Shown here: piece after piece, positions 1 through 9,061 of the stretch
How positions within the stretch are numbered: the first letter of the stretch is position 1
Layout of the letters: the number at the start of each line of letters is the position of its first letter
Virus record (IMG/VR): IMGVR_UViG_3300042946_000658
Location: 62,001 to 126,000 of that record
DNA length: 64,000 nt
From: a virus
Reading direction: 5' to 3' (one strand)
The notes under the pieces: generated by a model
Told to the model about the DNA's origin: nothing
Databases searched by the model: none
The model's input: only the letters and a program-made list of their open reading frames with translations
Position numbers and translations under genes: made by a program

Positions 1-258
1 TCTGAAGCTTACTATGACACTGCAGGAGAATCTTGTGTTGTTGTAAAAAGTGTGGATAATTCTAAATTAAGATTAAATAGTACAACTACTGACCACGTAG
101 TCGTTAAAGCATTAACTAAAGTTTTAGTTATACCTGATATTGGTAGAGTTGATGAAGCTTATGATGAGATTATGTTAGATTGGGGCGCTTGTGTTGAGTT
201 TAGATTCTGTGCAGGTAATTGGTATATCTTATCATCAGATGGATTAAAACAATCTTAA
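1..258 (+). CDS. Partial CDS, C-terminal end of unknown (probably virion) protein
   Basis: Frame 1 is open from the first base of the window to the TAA at 256-258, so this is the 3' end of a gene that begins upstream; the GTG at 52 is internal and not a start. The visible 85 residues are rich in Val, Asp and Thr with beta-strand-like alternation and end GNWYILSSDGLKQS. That style is common in tail or fibre proteins, but no family was recognised. It is followed after 36 AT-rich bases by a glycosyltransferase-like gene on the same strand. Confidence 0.6.
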   Translation, partial: SEAYYDTAGESCVVVKSVDNSKLRLNSTTTDHVVVKALTKVLVIPDIGRVDEAYDEIMLDWGACVEFRFCAGNWYILSSDGLKQS

Positions 259-294
259 TATTCAATTTTTTTAGATTAATCATATTTTTTTTCT

Positions 295-972
295 ATGAGA
301 ATAGAAAATATTAATGAAGTCCCAATTTTAATCCATACAATGGATGCCTACTCTACATATTGGGACACTTGGTACCATTTATTTAAAAAATACACTACAA
401 ATCACGGACCAATTTACTTCTTAACTGAAGAAAAAGAACCTTCATTTGTTAATGAAGTTAACCACATTAAATCAGGTAAAGGTGAGTGGGGATATAGACT
501 CAAAAAAGGTTTTGAACAAGTTCCTTCTGATATTCTATTTTATATGCAAGAAGACAATTGGGCGTATGCACCATTTGAATTTAAACAAGAATATTTGGAC
601 AAGTTTTATGAACTTGATATACACTCATTGAGATTTCATAAATGTGCTTGGGGTGAAATCAATTATGTTTCAGTTGAAGATAATCTATTTAGGTATACTC
701 AAAATTCACGGTATTTAATGGGACATCAAATGGGTCTTTGGGATAAAAATTTCTTTAAATCAAACGTGTTAGATACTGACAATCCTTGGAGTAGTGAGTT
801 GGAAGGAACACCAAGATGGTATGATACTGACCATAGAATTTATCAATACGACATCGCTTGGTATTGGTCTACTTGTAGAAGAGGTGAATTACAGAATATT
901 GGTAGAGAGATATTAAGTAATAATGGTATCACAGAATTTGATGATACCCCCATTCCACGTCAATCAAACTAA
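295..972 (+). CDS. Putative GT-A type glycosyltransferase
   Basis: 225 aa. The N-terminus (VPILIHTMDAYSTYWDTW) looks like the first strand and helix of a nucleotide-sugar-binding fold, and ILFYMQEDNW at about residues 81-90 resembles the acidic metal-binding element of GT-A enzymes (compare the EDD motifs of the enzymes at 4.5 and 7 kb). The C-terminal half is rich in Trp and Tyr (WYDTDHRIYQYDIAWYW), usual for sugar-binding proteins. Family not identified. The gene ends tail to tail with the HsdS-like gene on the other strand, overlapping by four bases. It may belong to the glycan-modifying set spread over this window. The function is inferred from fold-like features only. Confidence 0.45.
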   Translation: MRIENINEVPILIHTMDAYSTYWDTWYHLFKKYTTNHGPIYFLTEEKEPSFVNEVNHIKSGKGEWGYRLKKGFEQVPSDILFYMQEDNWAYAPFEFKQEYLDKFYELDIHSLRFHKCAWGEINYVSVEDNLFRYTQNSRYLMGHQMGLWDKNFFKSNVLDTDNPWSSELEGTPRWYDTDHRIYQYDIAWYWSTCRRGELQNIGREILSNNGITEFDDTPIPRQSN

Positions 973-1250
973 TTTATAGAAATATTACCTAAATCACTAA
1001 TCGTAATATTTTTTAATCTAGTTGTACCGTGAGATAACGACGCAATCTTACCTTGACTTACAAGGTATTGAAATACGTAGTAAAGATAATCAGGTATAAC
1101 CAAATCAGGACGAGTTACCGTAACTCCAATATGTTCAGGAGAAAACTCACGAGTAGGTGTTCCAACAGTTGTTTCATCTCCTTTACGAATTAACCAAAAA
1201 TCGGCTTCGGGATTGTTAACACTAAAGTCAACGATGTGTTTCAGTTTCAT
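969..1250 (-). CDS. Small HsdS-like (type I restriction specificity domain-like) protein
   Basis: 93 aa. The pattern PDYLYYVFQYLVSQG followed by SHGTTRLKNITISDLGNISI matches the end of a target-recognition domain of type I restriction specificity subunits, where 'p.yl...l.s......s.Gt.r..ni...dl..i.ip' is typical. HsdS is normally about 400 aa with two such domains; only part of one is present, and no HsdM or HsdR gene is nearby. It starts at an ATG four bases after the DNA polymerase stop, so it is probably co-transcribed with polymerase. A role in blocking or mimicking host restriction specificity is possible but speculative. Confidence 0.45.
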   Translation of the reverse strand: MKLKHIVDFSVNNPEADFWLIRKGDETTVGTPTREFSPEHIGVTVTRPDLVIPDYLYYVFQYLVSQGKIASLSHGTTRLKNITISDLGNISIN

Positions 1251-1254
1251 AATA

Positions 1255-3957
1255 TTAAATATGTTGTTCCCAACCTTCTTCGGCTAATTCATACATATAA
1301 TCAGGTTCAAGACCTCGTTTCTTCCAATAAGAAACTTCACCGTCAGACATTGTCATAACTTCTTCAAGTTCATCTTGGTCTCCATTACCCAAAGGTAAAC
1401 CATTGATAAGTTCACATTGAGCTGTGGTAAATAAACCTCTTTTTGATGGGTCAGCAACAATTAGACTCTTTCTTACTTCTTCTTTGAATACAACCATAAG
1501 CGGTTCAATACGTTTGTTGAACGTTGTAATTGCTCTCGCAACATTGTATTCGCCAGTCATCTCAGGGTTGTTCTCAAGGTCTTCAGGGTTCAACATATAA
1601 CAATTTAACGTCACAGTATCACCTTTCTTAACAACATCTCCGTGAGAAGCTCTTTGTCCGTTATTAACATACATAATCATATCCCCCAAGTTAACATTCA
1701 ATCCGTGATGAATTGCAAGTTCCATATGTGCTTGTCTTGACATCAGAGACCCCGCTTTTGTCTTCTGTGTGCAACGAAACTTGTAGTCCTGTAGTGTTTG
1801 TTTAACTTTAGCTTTTTGAGCGATTTTGGCCAAAGGAATTTGTTGGTCCCAAATCTTTTGTAGATACTCGTAATAATACTCCACAAATGATTTACCATCA
1901 CCCTTTAATAAAAGTTTAATACCCTTATCCAAAAACTCTTCGATGTAACCAGGTAGTTTCTTTGATTTGATTGTGTTACCAACCAATTTGATTTTACCTG
2001 AATCGGTAAGTAGAGCATAGTTCTTACGAGCAAGGTTTATACACGATGGCCAAACACCATCGGTATCCAGTGCCATTTCACCTCTCATAAAAATATCGTT
2101 GTATTCTGCAACGTCAGCATCAGGTCCCGTATACTCTTTACCCTCTTTTACTTTCCAATTTAATCCTCGACCAATGTATCTGTGACTATCAACATCTTCA
2201 GGTGACGAGAAGTTCACACCGTCCGTATCCATTACAAGTGGAATGTAACCACGAGACATAAAGAATTTAATCATTTGACGAAGATATTGTCTACCCGTAC
2301 AAGTAATCTGTTCTCCCATATACATATCCCCCCAAGCAAATACCTGTGGAGCTGAAAGCGCACCGAACATCGAGTTGATGAAGATTTTAATCGGTAACTG
2401 TTTGTTGTTGTATGATGCTGATTTTTTGGGGTCAGATTCATAATACTCCTCAGCAAGTTGTTTGTACAAGATACGAGTATCACGGAAGTATTTTAACATA
2501 CCTTTCATCGCACCTGTTACGTCACATTGGGGGAACACATCGTGAACCAACTGAATTGATGGATAAAGTGACGAGAAGTCGAGCTTTAATACGCTTTTAG
2601 AATACCCTACTTTAAGTAGACGAGACAATCCACCTACGAAGTCTGTCTTGGATTGTTTTGCTGGTATTGCCAAATTATGTTTGTAAGACCACGCTAACAT
2701 CAACATCTTCCATAGTGTTGCCGTACCCATTGTAGATACTCGCTCATATGTTGTTGGAATCATTGATGCAAGTAGAAACGATGCTTGGTTGAATTCTTTA
2801 TCAACTTTTAAGGTTTCTTCCAAGTCATCTTGGAGATATCGTTCAACCAATTCGGCACCATCAGTTAATAGATAAGTGTCAGGAAACTTTTTATCCAAAT
2901 CAACATAGTCACCCTTTTTACGATACTCACCATTTTTGATGTTTAACCAATACTCTTTCTTTTCCTGATACATCTTACCAATAGAGTCGTGACCAATATA
3001 AACTCGGTCTGGTTCTTTTGCGTTTACATATTCTGCAATATACTTCAAACCCGCAGATTTGATTGATGAGTTAATTGCTTGAGCTCTACGGACCGCGTGA
3101 ATAATATCAATTACATTGTAACCCCAAATAGAAGTCTGCATAAAATCCTCAACTTCGTTTGCGAGTTTCAACAAGTTTTTCTTTTGTGATATGGAATGTT
3201 CGGGATGTAATGAGTGACATATTTTTTTGATGTCAATTCCCAACGCCTTACATCTTTCAAAAATCCAATACCAGTCAAAGTTTGCTGAGTTGTAACCACC
3301 GATAATACTTGGTTTGAGTTCATTAATTACTTTGAAGAACTCGATAATACCGCTCTTCTCTTGTGTCTCATCAATACATTCGATAATTCTATTATAACCT
3401 TTGTTTGTTCTAATACCAATCATAAAGATACGACCGTCTCTTGGTTCGAGTGAGGTCGTCTCTAAGTCGAATACCAATCGAGACACGTCATCATAGTCTT
3501 CATACCCCTTAAATAATCGTTTTTGTTTTGAAACGAAATATTGTTCTACAGGTGGTAGAATCAAAATCTTATCTTTAAATTTTTCACCCCAAGGGTCTGC
3601 TCCACCATCACGGAAGAACTGAATCAAACTTCTATACCCCTTCAAAGATTTAACCATATAGGTCAAACCTTTTTCCATTCGTTCATCACCGTGAGTATCT
3701 AATTTGTCAATAACAATCCCGTGTTTTGACATTGCTTCTTTTTGAGCTCCTTTGGAGTTTCCGTAGAAATTTAATCCACGTAAATCACCAACCCAACAAA
3801 ATGGAATGAATGTATCTTTTCGGATTTCTTTACCCTTACCAGGAATTTCTTTGATTTTATAAATGGAGTCTGAGGCGTAATCAAATTCTACCGCCACGAT
3901 AAATTCTTCAGGGTCGTTCCCTTCCAAGAATTCTTTGATTTCTTGTTGTTCAATCAT
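1255..3957 (-). CDS. 43: Family B DNA polymerase (T4 gp43-like)
   Basis: 900 aa, almost the same length as T4 gp43 (898). It replicates the phage genome and proofreads. Visible motifs: exonuclease motif I FDLETTSLEP (D164, E166); polymerase motif A LDFSSLYPSIQ with D460; motif B K524-x3-N528 in KIFINSMFG; motif C MDTDG with D577 and D579. All catalytic carboxylates are present, so both activities should be intact. The ATG is at 3955-3957. The 99-base leader upstream holds a TATTTATA box (4024-4031) and a perfect 6-bp hairpin (3989-4003). T4 gp43 represses its own translation through a leader hairpin, so this one is of interest. The HsdS-like gene follows at once. Confidence 0.96.
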   Translation of the reverse strand: MIEQQEIKEFLEGNDPEEFIVAVEFDYASDSIYKIKEIPGKGKEIRKDTFIPFCWVGDLRGLNFYGNSKGAQKEAMSKHGIVIDKLDTHGDERMEKGLTYMVKSLKGYRSLIQFFRDGGADPWGEKFKDKILILPPVEQYFVSKQKRLFKGYEDYDDVSRLVFDLETTSLEPRDGRIFMIGIRTNKGYNRIIECIDETQEKSGIIEFFKVINELKPSIIGGYNSANFDWYWIFERCKALGIDIKKICHSLHPEHSISQKKNLLKLANEVEDFMQTSIWGYNVIDIIHAVRRAQAINSSIKSAGLKYIAEYVNAKEPDRVYIGHDSIGKMYQEKKEYWLNIKNGEYRKKGDYVDLDKKFPDTYLLTDGAELVERYLQDDLEETLKVDKEFNQASFLLASMIPTTYERVSTMGTATLWKMLMLAWSYKHNLAIPAKQSKTDFVGGLSRLLKVGYSKSVLKLDFSSLYPSIQLVHDVFPQCDVTGAMKGMLKYFRDTRILYKQLAEEYYESDPKKSASYNNKQLPIKIFINSMFGALSAPQVFAWGDMYMGEQITCTGRQYLRQMIKFFMSRGYIPLVMDTDGVNFSSPEDVDSHRYIGRGLNWKVKEGKEYTGPDADVAEYNDIFMRGEMALDTDGVWPSCINLARKNYALLTDSGKIKLVGNTIKSKKLPGYIEEFLDKGIKLLLKGDGKSFVEYYYEYLQKIWDQQIPLAKIAQKAKVKQTLQDYKFRCTQKTKAGSLMSRQAHMELAIHHGLNVNLGDMIMYVNNGQRASHGDVVKKGDTVTLNCYMLNPEDLENNPEMTGEYNVARAITTFNKRIEPLMVVFKEEVRKSLIVADPSKRGLFTTAQCELINGLPLGNGDQDELEEVMTMSDGEVSYWKKRGLEPDYMYELAEEGWEQHI

Positions 3958-3988
3958 AATTTAAGTTTTACCGAGTGACTTATTTTCT

Positions 3989-4003
3989 TCCACACCGTGT
4001 GGA
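3989..4003 (-). promoter_or_regulatory. Hairpin in the DNA polymerase leader
   Basis: On the minus strand UCCACA-CGG-UGUGGA forms a perfect 6-bp stem with a 3-base loop, 31 bases before the polymerase ATG. Flanking GAGT (4013-4016 on the minus strand) and ACTC (3973-3976) could add an outer helix. There is no following T-run, so it is not a normal terminator. By analogy with the T4 gp43 translational operator it could be an autoregulatory site, although here it does not overlap the start codon. Confidence 0.35.
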
Positions 4004-4023
4004 GTTTGTCTTACTCATTCAAC

Positions 4024-4031
4024 TATAAATA
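4024..4031 (-). promoter_or_regulatory. TATTTATA box, candidate promoter for DNA polymerase
   Basis: TATTTATA on the minus strand, 66 bases upstream of the polymerase ATG. Same box as in front of many other transcription units in this window; here the spacing leaves room for a leader with a hairpin. Confidence 0.4.
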
Positions 4032-4056
4032 TAGATTGTAAAAGTGAATCTGTCAA

Positions 4057-4434
4057 TTAGCAACAAGCAGTTTTTGCAATAAAGCTGTCTTCAACATTAA
4101 TATACAACTCTTCTCTAATAGGAACAATTAAATCACCCTCAAAGTTCTTGATTAAGAATTGTCCTTTGTATCTACCAGGAGTATTTGTGTCCCTTGCAGT
4201 AAATTGATAGTAGATATAATATTCTGTTGGAGCTCCGTCAGCCAAAATTAAACTAACAATAGAACAGGGCGCTGAAACAATCTTGGGAATACCCGTTGCC
4301 TCATTAATCATTGAGAAGTATATTGCTGAAACCTCTAAAAGGTCCATCAACTCCAAATAACCTGACCTACCGTCTTGAACGACCTGCATTTTTAATACAG
4401 GTAAAGTAGCATTTTTTCTGATAAAGAATTCCAT
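4057..4434 (-). CDS. BppU-like tail/baseplate accessory protein
   Basis: 125 aa. The pattern FFIRKNATLPVLKMQVVQDGRSGYLELMDLLEVSAIYFSMINE resembles the small beta-sandwich N-terminal domain of BppU-type baseplate upper proteins, in which a quantity such as 'polarisation' or 'material' limits is written as 'f.irkgdt.p.l...l.dg.g...dl....v.f.m'. It ends FIAKTACC with a Cys pair. It would act in the virion as a small structural or attachment subunit. A TATTTATC box lies five bases before its ATG, suggesting late expression. The following gene (4453-6132) is its upstream neighbour on the same strand, 18 bases away. Assignment rests on pattern similarity only. Confidence 0.45.
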   Translation of the reverse strand: MEFFIRKNATLPVLKMQVVQDGRSGYLELMDLLEVSAIYFSMINEATGIPKIVSAPCSIVSLILADGAPTEYYIYYQFTARDTNTPGRYKGQFLIKNFEGDLIVPIREELYINVEDSFIAKTACC

Positions 4435-4439
4435 ACAAA

Positions 4440-4447
4440 GATAAATA
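4440..4447 (-). promoter_or_regulatory. TATTTATC box upstream of the BppU-like gene
   Basis: TATTTATC on the minus strand, five bases before the ATG at 4434. One of the set of TATTTAT boxes found before late units. Confidence 0.45.
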
Positions 4448-4452
4448 CTTTG

Positions 4453-6132
4453 TTAAGACTCTTTTCTCAAGCTTCTGTCATAATGTTCAAATCTATCGTG
4501 CTCAGTTGGGGTTGCAAATAACAATGCCGACTTGATATTACCCTTTTTAGTTTCTTGGAAAATGTAACTCATCCAAGTTTGTTCAAAAGGACGGTCCCAC
4601 TTTGTTGTTAAGAACATTTTCTCGTTTCCATATCTTGTAACAACTTGTGGCCAGTTACAATAATAAACTTCACCAATACCATAAGGTAATCCTTGATATG
4701 AATATACTGCGTCAAATTTAGTTCTTGGCGCATTAGGGTCTAATCCTTGAACAGGTAGGTTTGGTTTTTCAGGCCAAAACTTTTCTCTAACTGTTTGAGG
4801 AACATTATACCAAGACCATTGAACTCCATTGTCCCCAAAAAACTCAGAATAATTTAGTTTCAAAAAGTCTAATGAGTTTTCTCGGGTAATCTTCATAGAC
4901 TTATTGTATAGGTCCTGAATATTTCTAATGAACCCATTTCTACAAACAGTATCTTTACCATCATAGAAGAACATATCGTCTTCAAAGAACCAATAAAAAT
5001 CAAAACCATTTTCTTGTGCGTGTTCAGCGATAAATTGTCTACCACCACAGATACCTAAGTTATCTTTTTTAATGTGTTCAAACTCGTATAACTTACAAAG
5101 TTCCGAGTATTCCTCGGTAGTTGACAAGTCACTTGAATTATCTAAAAGATATTTCTTTTTAGGTTTTGTTAAGAAATTTTCATCATATAACTCCATAGAC
5201 TTAATCAATGTTTTAAATTGATTAGGACTATTGAATGTAATTACATAGAGTGAGGTGTTATCATAATCTAAATCACTATAAGACTGTTTACCTGAAATAT
5301 TTTTAACTTTATAGGTATCATTTTTAACATCTTCACAAAACTTAGAGATAAGTCCGTTACCATCAATTTCGTGGTAATCAAACATATCGTTGTGTCTGTA
5401 TAACATAATACTGAATAAAGATTCTTCAGTGCCCATTAAACCTCTACCTAAAGTCTCACTTAAAACACTATAATAAAGACTATTAACGTCTGTTATCATA
5501 CTTTTTAATCCACCAAACAAACCTCCTCTACAAACAAGTTTTACATCTTGTCCTGCGTAATCATTAATCGTTGGGTATTTGAATCCGTGAATTTCATTTT
5601 CAGCGTCATATGGGAACGCCACAAACCCAAATCTTGGAAATACCTTATCGAATTTTTCTTGAATTTTATCGTGTGTAAAATATCCAGGATGAACCGTATT
5701 TGTAATACCTGCATCAATCCAAAACAAATGTGTGGAGTCAAATTTGTCAAATATTTTTGCATCGTGCAATACAAACATTTTTGACATAACAAGAGGGTTA
5801 TACATATCAAGTTTTGCTTGAGTTGATTCTGGCAGCCATCCCGATTGACTATACCATTCAGGGTTTGTTCTTATAGACTGAATGATTTCATAAAAATCAT
5901 TTTTAAACCATTCTTGAGGTCTTACAATAAATTGGGTATTTTCATTATTTCTATTTGGTTGTGAAAATACGAATTCTTCAAGTTCTTTATCACCAAAAAT
6001 AATAAAGTTAGTGTCTTGTCTTAAAAGTTCCGAGAACTTTTGTAGATAATGGTCAAACGACCTTGACCATCCTTCAGTCAAAGAGTCACGTTTAATATTC
6101 CAAAGTCCGGTTACAAATGTAATTTTACTCAT
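4453..6132 (-). CDS. Two-domain glycosyltransferase: HtrL/YibB-type plus GT-A-like domain
   Basis: 559 aa. Residues 1 to about 290 match the HtrL/YibB family, whose hallmark is a W-[IV]-D-A-G metal-site motif; here FWIDAGIT at 137-144, followed by GGLFGG near 203. A second domain from about 295 starts with a new Rossmann-like strand (TSLYVITFNSPNQFKTLIKSM) and carries FYWFFEDDMFF near 380-390, an EDD motif as in GT-A enzymes. The protein therefore looks like two sugar transferases fused. The first domain is paralogous to the next gene upstream (6125-7006), with which it overlaps by eight bases, so the four genes 8984-4453 form one operon. Acceptor and donor sugars are unknown. Confidence 0.65.
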   Translation of the reverse strand: MSKITFVTGLWNIKRDSLTEGWSRSFDHYLQKFSELLRQDTNFIIFGDKELEEFVFSQPNRNNENTQFIVRPQEWFKNDFYEIIQSIRTNPEWYSQSGWLPESTQAKLDMYNPLVMSKMFVLHDAKIFDKFDSTHLFWIDAGITNTVHPGYFTHDKIQEKFDKVFPRFGFVAFPYDAENEIHGFKYPTINDYAGQDVKLVCRGGLFGGLKSMITDVNSLYYSVLSETLGRGLMGTEESLFSIMLYRHNDMFDYHEIDGNGLISKFCEDVKNDTYKVKNISGKQSYSDLDYDNTSLYVITFNSPNQFKTLIKSMELYDENFLTKPKKKYLLDNSSDLSTTEEYSELCKLYEFEHIKKDNLGICGGRQFIAEHAQENGFDFYWFFEDDMFFYDGKDTVCRNGFIRNIQDLYNKSMKITRENSLDFLKLNYSEFFGDNGVQWSWYNVPQTVREKFWPEKPNLPVQGLDPNAPRTKFDAVYSYQGLPYGIGEVYYCNWPQVVTRYGNEKMFLTTKWDRPFEQTWMSYIFQETKKGNIKSALLFATPTEHDRFEHYDRSLRKES

Positions 6133-7006
6133 CGATTTTATTTAATTCTTCTAAAATTTTATAGAAACTTTTGTTTTCAACAAAGTAACTGTCAGGGGTT
6201 TCTCTTGGAGCGTTATCTCTACACCACCAAGTATCAAAATGTTTTCTAACAAAATATTCTGAATGGTTGTAAAACATTAGTGTCATAAACAATTCTTCAG
6301 GAAAAGGTCTTTTATCCTCTTCAATAATCTTGTCAGCGTAATTCTCAAACATAGGTACTAATGTCTCCCATAATTCTCGTTTACCACCGAACATACCACC
6401 AATAATATGAATTGTTCTATCATAATTGGTATACCATTTTGGGTCAACTGTTTGAGACCAAAAATTTCTATCATTATCTTTACCAATCAAAAAGAATTTA
6501 TCTCCTGAAAATTCTACAACATTTTTTAAAAAATCATTATTAAATAACGATGACTCATAAAACTTTCTTGGACCGTTTTCTACCGTAAGGTATTTGTTCG
6601 GTATTAATCCGCTATGTGATAAACCAGCATCAATCCAATAATAATAATCGTATGTTTTATCTTCGTTCCACCACCAACTAAACTTTTGATATTGTATTTC
6701 AAAACATCTATCACTTTTTTTAGCGTCTTCATAGTTTTTATACTTTTGAAGTAGTGTTTCATATCTTGTGGTTCTTAAGTTAGACAACTCAAATTTTAAT
6801 TTATCTTCAGATATACCATTTTCAACATAAAAGAAATTTTTTAATCTATCAATTTCTCTTGTTGAGGTATAACACACAAAATCAGCATCGGTCATTTTTA
6901 ATAGTGAGAGAAGTGAATTTAAGTAATGACCAAATCTTGATGGTCTACCGCCTAACTCAGTCCCATATAGGTCACCGTAAATACAGGTTATAAATTTAAC
7001 TGACAT
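6125..7006 (-). CDS. HtrL/YibB-family putative glycosyltransferase
   Basis: 293 aa, the usual size for HtrL/YibB proteins, which sit in lipopolysaccharide and capsule loci and are thought to be glycosyltransferases. Visible: N-terminal strand VKFITCIYGD, YYWIDAGLS at 122-130 with the WIDAG signature, and HIIGGMFGGKRELWE near 200-214. It overlaps both neighbours (eight bases with the two-domain enzyme, eleven with the GT25 gene), so translation is probably coupled. It is a diverged copy of the first domain of the downstream gene. The sugar specificity cannot be read from the sequence. Confidence 0.65.
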   Translation of the reverse strand: MSVKFITCIYGDLYGTELGGRPSRFGHYLNSLLSLLKMTDADFVCYTSTREIDRLKNFFYVENGISEDKLKFELSNLRTTRYETLLQKYKNYEDAKKSDRCFEIQYQKFSWWWNEDKTYDYYYWIDAGLSHSGLIPNKYLTVENGPRKFYESSLFNNDFLKNVVEFSGDKFFLIGKDNDRNFWSQTVDPKWYTNYDRTIHIIGGMFGGKRELWETLVPMFENYADKIIEEDKRPFPEELFMTLMFYNHSEYFVRKHFDTWWCRDNAPRETPDSYFVENKSFYKILEELNKIDE

Positions 7007-7733
7007 AATAATATTCTTTATGAATGTTTTCTTTTTTCATTGTTTTATTGTTTACGTTATTCATAAACTCATTAGGTATTTTTACCTCACTATAAAGGTT
7101 CCAATTGTATGTTTGACCGTAAAAATTATTACACATTTGTTGTGAAACGTCTGACCAGTCATTAGTAATTTGTGGTGCTATGGGTAGAATTGGGCAATAA
7201 CTTTGTTTTTTTAAATATACTTTTTGATATATGTAATCATCCACTGCGTAAAATCTTCTACGTTCATCTTCTTCTATGGAAATAACATCATCATATGATG
7301 ATTCGTGATACAATATCATATTTGTTGCAAAAATACCTCTGTGTTCAGGAGACGCTGGTGGTAGATTAGTAATATCATTTAATAGTGGGTGTTTTTCGCT
7401 CCTATTAACATATCTATTTAAAGTTGGTGCCAAGTTAAAAACTGCGTATTCAAGACTTTGACACTCATCTTCGATTGCTTTTAATAAAGATTTTGCATAC
7501 GGCATAACAACACAATCATCTTCAATAATAAGAACTTCTTTATATCCTCTTTCTTTCGCAATTTTTAAAATAGCCGTGTGGGAAAGTGTACAACCCACGT
7601 GGCTATTAGTATCAACCGCCTTGAATAACTCAAAATCCCATTCAAGATATTCCATTTCTTTTTTAATGGATTCTAATCTATCAGGTCTTCTTTCAAGATT
7701 TACTACAAATTTTGGTATTGTATTGAACTTCAT
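6996..7733 (-). CDS. Glycosyltransferase family 25 (LPS-type) protein
   Basis: 245 aa, the usual GT25 size. The signature starts with VVNLERRPDRLESIKKE (10-26), then VDTNSHVGCTLSHTAILK (40-57), which is the 'GclaSH..i' element of the family, and LIIEDDCVVMP (69-79) with the metal-binding EDD. GT25 enzymes add galactose or glucose to lipopolysaccharide and, in animals, to collagen hydroxylysine. In this operon it could act on a phage-made or host surface glycan. It is followed by the HtrL/YibB gene with an 11-base overlap and preceded by the GT60 gene at a distance of three bases. Confidence 0.8.
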   Translation of the reverse strand: MKFNTIPKFVVNLERRPDRLESIKKEMEYLEWDFELFKAVDTNSHVGCTLSHTAILKIAKERGYKEVLIIEDDCVVMPYAKSLLKAIEDECQSLEYAVFNLAPTLNRYVNRSEKHPLLNDITNLPPASPEHRGIFATNMILYHESSYDDVISIEEDERRRFYAVDDYIYQKVYLKKQSYCPILPIAPQITNDWSDVSQQMCNNFYGQTYNWNLYSEVKIPNEFMNNVNNKTMKKENIHKEYYYVS

Positions 7734-7736
7734 TTT

Positions 7737-8984
7737 TTAAAGATTTCCTGTTAATCTATCACACCAACCCTTAGATTCTGAGTGAGGCCATACAACCCAA
7801 TATTTAGGTTTTTCTGCTGTTTGGAATTCTCTCCATACTTTACAATATCCATCAGGGTCTCTTAACATTGAAGTAATTTCATTTTTATCAGCGTCTTTTC
7901 TAAAGATTGTTTCATCATTTTCATTGTGGAACGCAACCACCCAAAAATCATAATCTTTTTCAGGTACTGAAGAATAACCAATATCAATACAGTGTTTGAA
8001 TACTTGTGCGAAATCGGCTTTCCAATCATCTTCAGACTCATAATTGTATGGATTTGGCGGATATTTTTTATCAATTGTGTATTGCTGAACAGCTCTTTTT
8101 TCAAATAAAAGACCCGCATATTTTTCATAATCTCTTAAACTTCTAACGGTACCAAAGCCATAAGGACCATCGTGACCTTCTTGAGTTTCACCGTCCATAC
8201 CAAACAACTTTCTATTTGTTAAGTGTGAGTGATTATTTTTATTAACCCATTCTTTGTCATCATCCCATTGTTTTGTTCTTCCTTTACGAGTATACTCGTG
8301 CCAAATTAATGTTTTATGTGGGTGAAACAAATCATAACCCCAAGTATATGCTCTTGCGGCGATTGAAATTTCTTCTCCGTGGAAGTAATATTCGGGATTG
8401 TGTTGTACCTCGTTTGAGAATTCACCTAATGTAAAACAATAGTGTGCAGAATAGAATCTTGCGGGGATTGGTTCTTTTAAATCTTGCCAACCAGGAATTG
8501 TTTCAGGTAAGAAAAATACCGCACCTTCAGGAATAAATCTATCAAAAACCATTCTCCAAGGGTCTTGAACTCTACCTGCAGGGTCGTTTTCAGGGTCAAA
8601 TGATGAAACATATCCTGTTAATAAAGGTTTTTTATGACCTTTCTTTTGAAGTTGTTTAATCATCTTAATCATCTCGTCATCCCAATTAGGTGCGAACCTC
8701 ATATGTGAGTCAATTTGTAGGGTATATTCTTCACCCTCATAAAGTTGTTGTGTTAAGTTTCTAGCCCAACAAACGCCTTTAGATTCTTCGTGTGGAATAT
8801 CTAAAACTCTGAATCTTTTATCCCCTTCAAATTCTTCTAAACTGTCAAATTTATCATCGGGGTGAAATTGTCTTGCAATACCAAATCTAATATTTTTTGG
8901 TTTTTTAGCATTTTCCAACATATTCTTAATTGTTGGAACGAGTTGTGGGTCTCTATAGGACGCAATTTGAACAAAAATTTTCAT
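7737..8984 (-). CDS. GT60-family (GlcNAc transferase-like) glycosyltransferase
   Basis: 415 aa. The N-terminal half is a strong match by eye to the 'GlcNAc' family (GT60): IFVQIASYRDPQLVPTIKNM (3-22), GVCWARNLTQQLYEGEEY (70-87), YTLQIDSHMRF (87-97) with the family's D-S-H metal motif, and FHGEEISIAARAYTWGYDLFHP in the middle. Characterised GT60 members (Dictyostelium Gnt1 and Gnt2) attach alpha-GlcNAc to hydroxyproline or Thr in proteins, including mucin-like regions. The gene lies directly downstream of three genes for Thr/Pro-repeat proteins, separated from them only by a terminator (9008-9033). It heads the operon GT60, GT25, HtrL/YibB, two-domain GT. The family call is firm; polypeptide acceptor use is inference. 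Confidence 0.8.
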   Translation of the reverse strand: MKIFVQIASYRDPQLVPTIKNMLENAKKPKNIRFGIARQFHPDDKFDSLEEFEGDKRFRVLDIPHEESKGVCWARNLTQQLYEGEEYTLQIDSHMRFAPNWDDEMIKMIKQLQKKGHKKPLLTGYVSSFDPENDPAGRVQDPWRMVFDRFIPEGAVFFLPETIPGWQDLKEPIPARFYSAHYCFTLGEFSNEVQHNPEYYFHGEEISIAARAYTWGYDLFHPHKTLIWHEYTRKGRTKQWDDDKEWVNKNNHSHLTNRKLFGMDGETQEGHDGPYGFGTVRSLRDYEKYAGLLFEKRAVQQYTIDKKYPPNPYNYESEDDWKADFAQVFKHCIDIGYSSVPEKDYDFWVVAFHNENDETIFRKDADKNEITSMLRDPDGYCKVWREFQTAEKPKYWVVWPHSESKGWCDRLTGNL

Positions 8985-9007
8985 TACACTTTTTTTTAAA
9001 AAATAAA

Positions 9008-9033
9008 AAACCCTCCAATAAAGTGGAGGGTTT
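9008..9033 (-). terminator. Rho-independent terminator after the Thr/Pro protein genes
   Basis: AAACCCTCCA, 6-base loop, TGGAGGGTTT: a perfect 10-bp stem. On the minus strand it is followed by a T-rich run (TTTATTTTTT), right after the stop codon of the 9062-10381 gene. Some read-through into the GT60 operon would be needed unless that operon has its own promoter in 8985-9007, where I see no clear box. Confidence 0.85.
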
Positions 9034-9061
9034 ATATGAAAGTTGTTTTAAATAATTTGAA

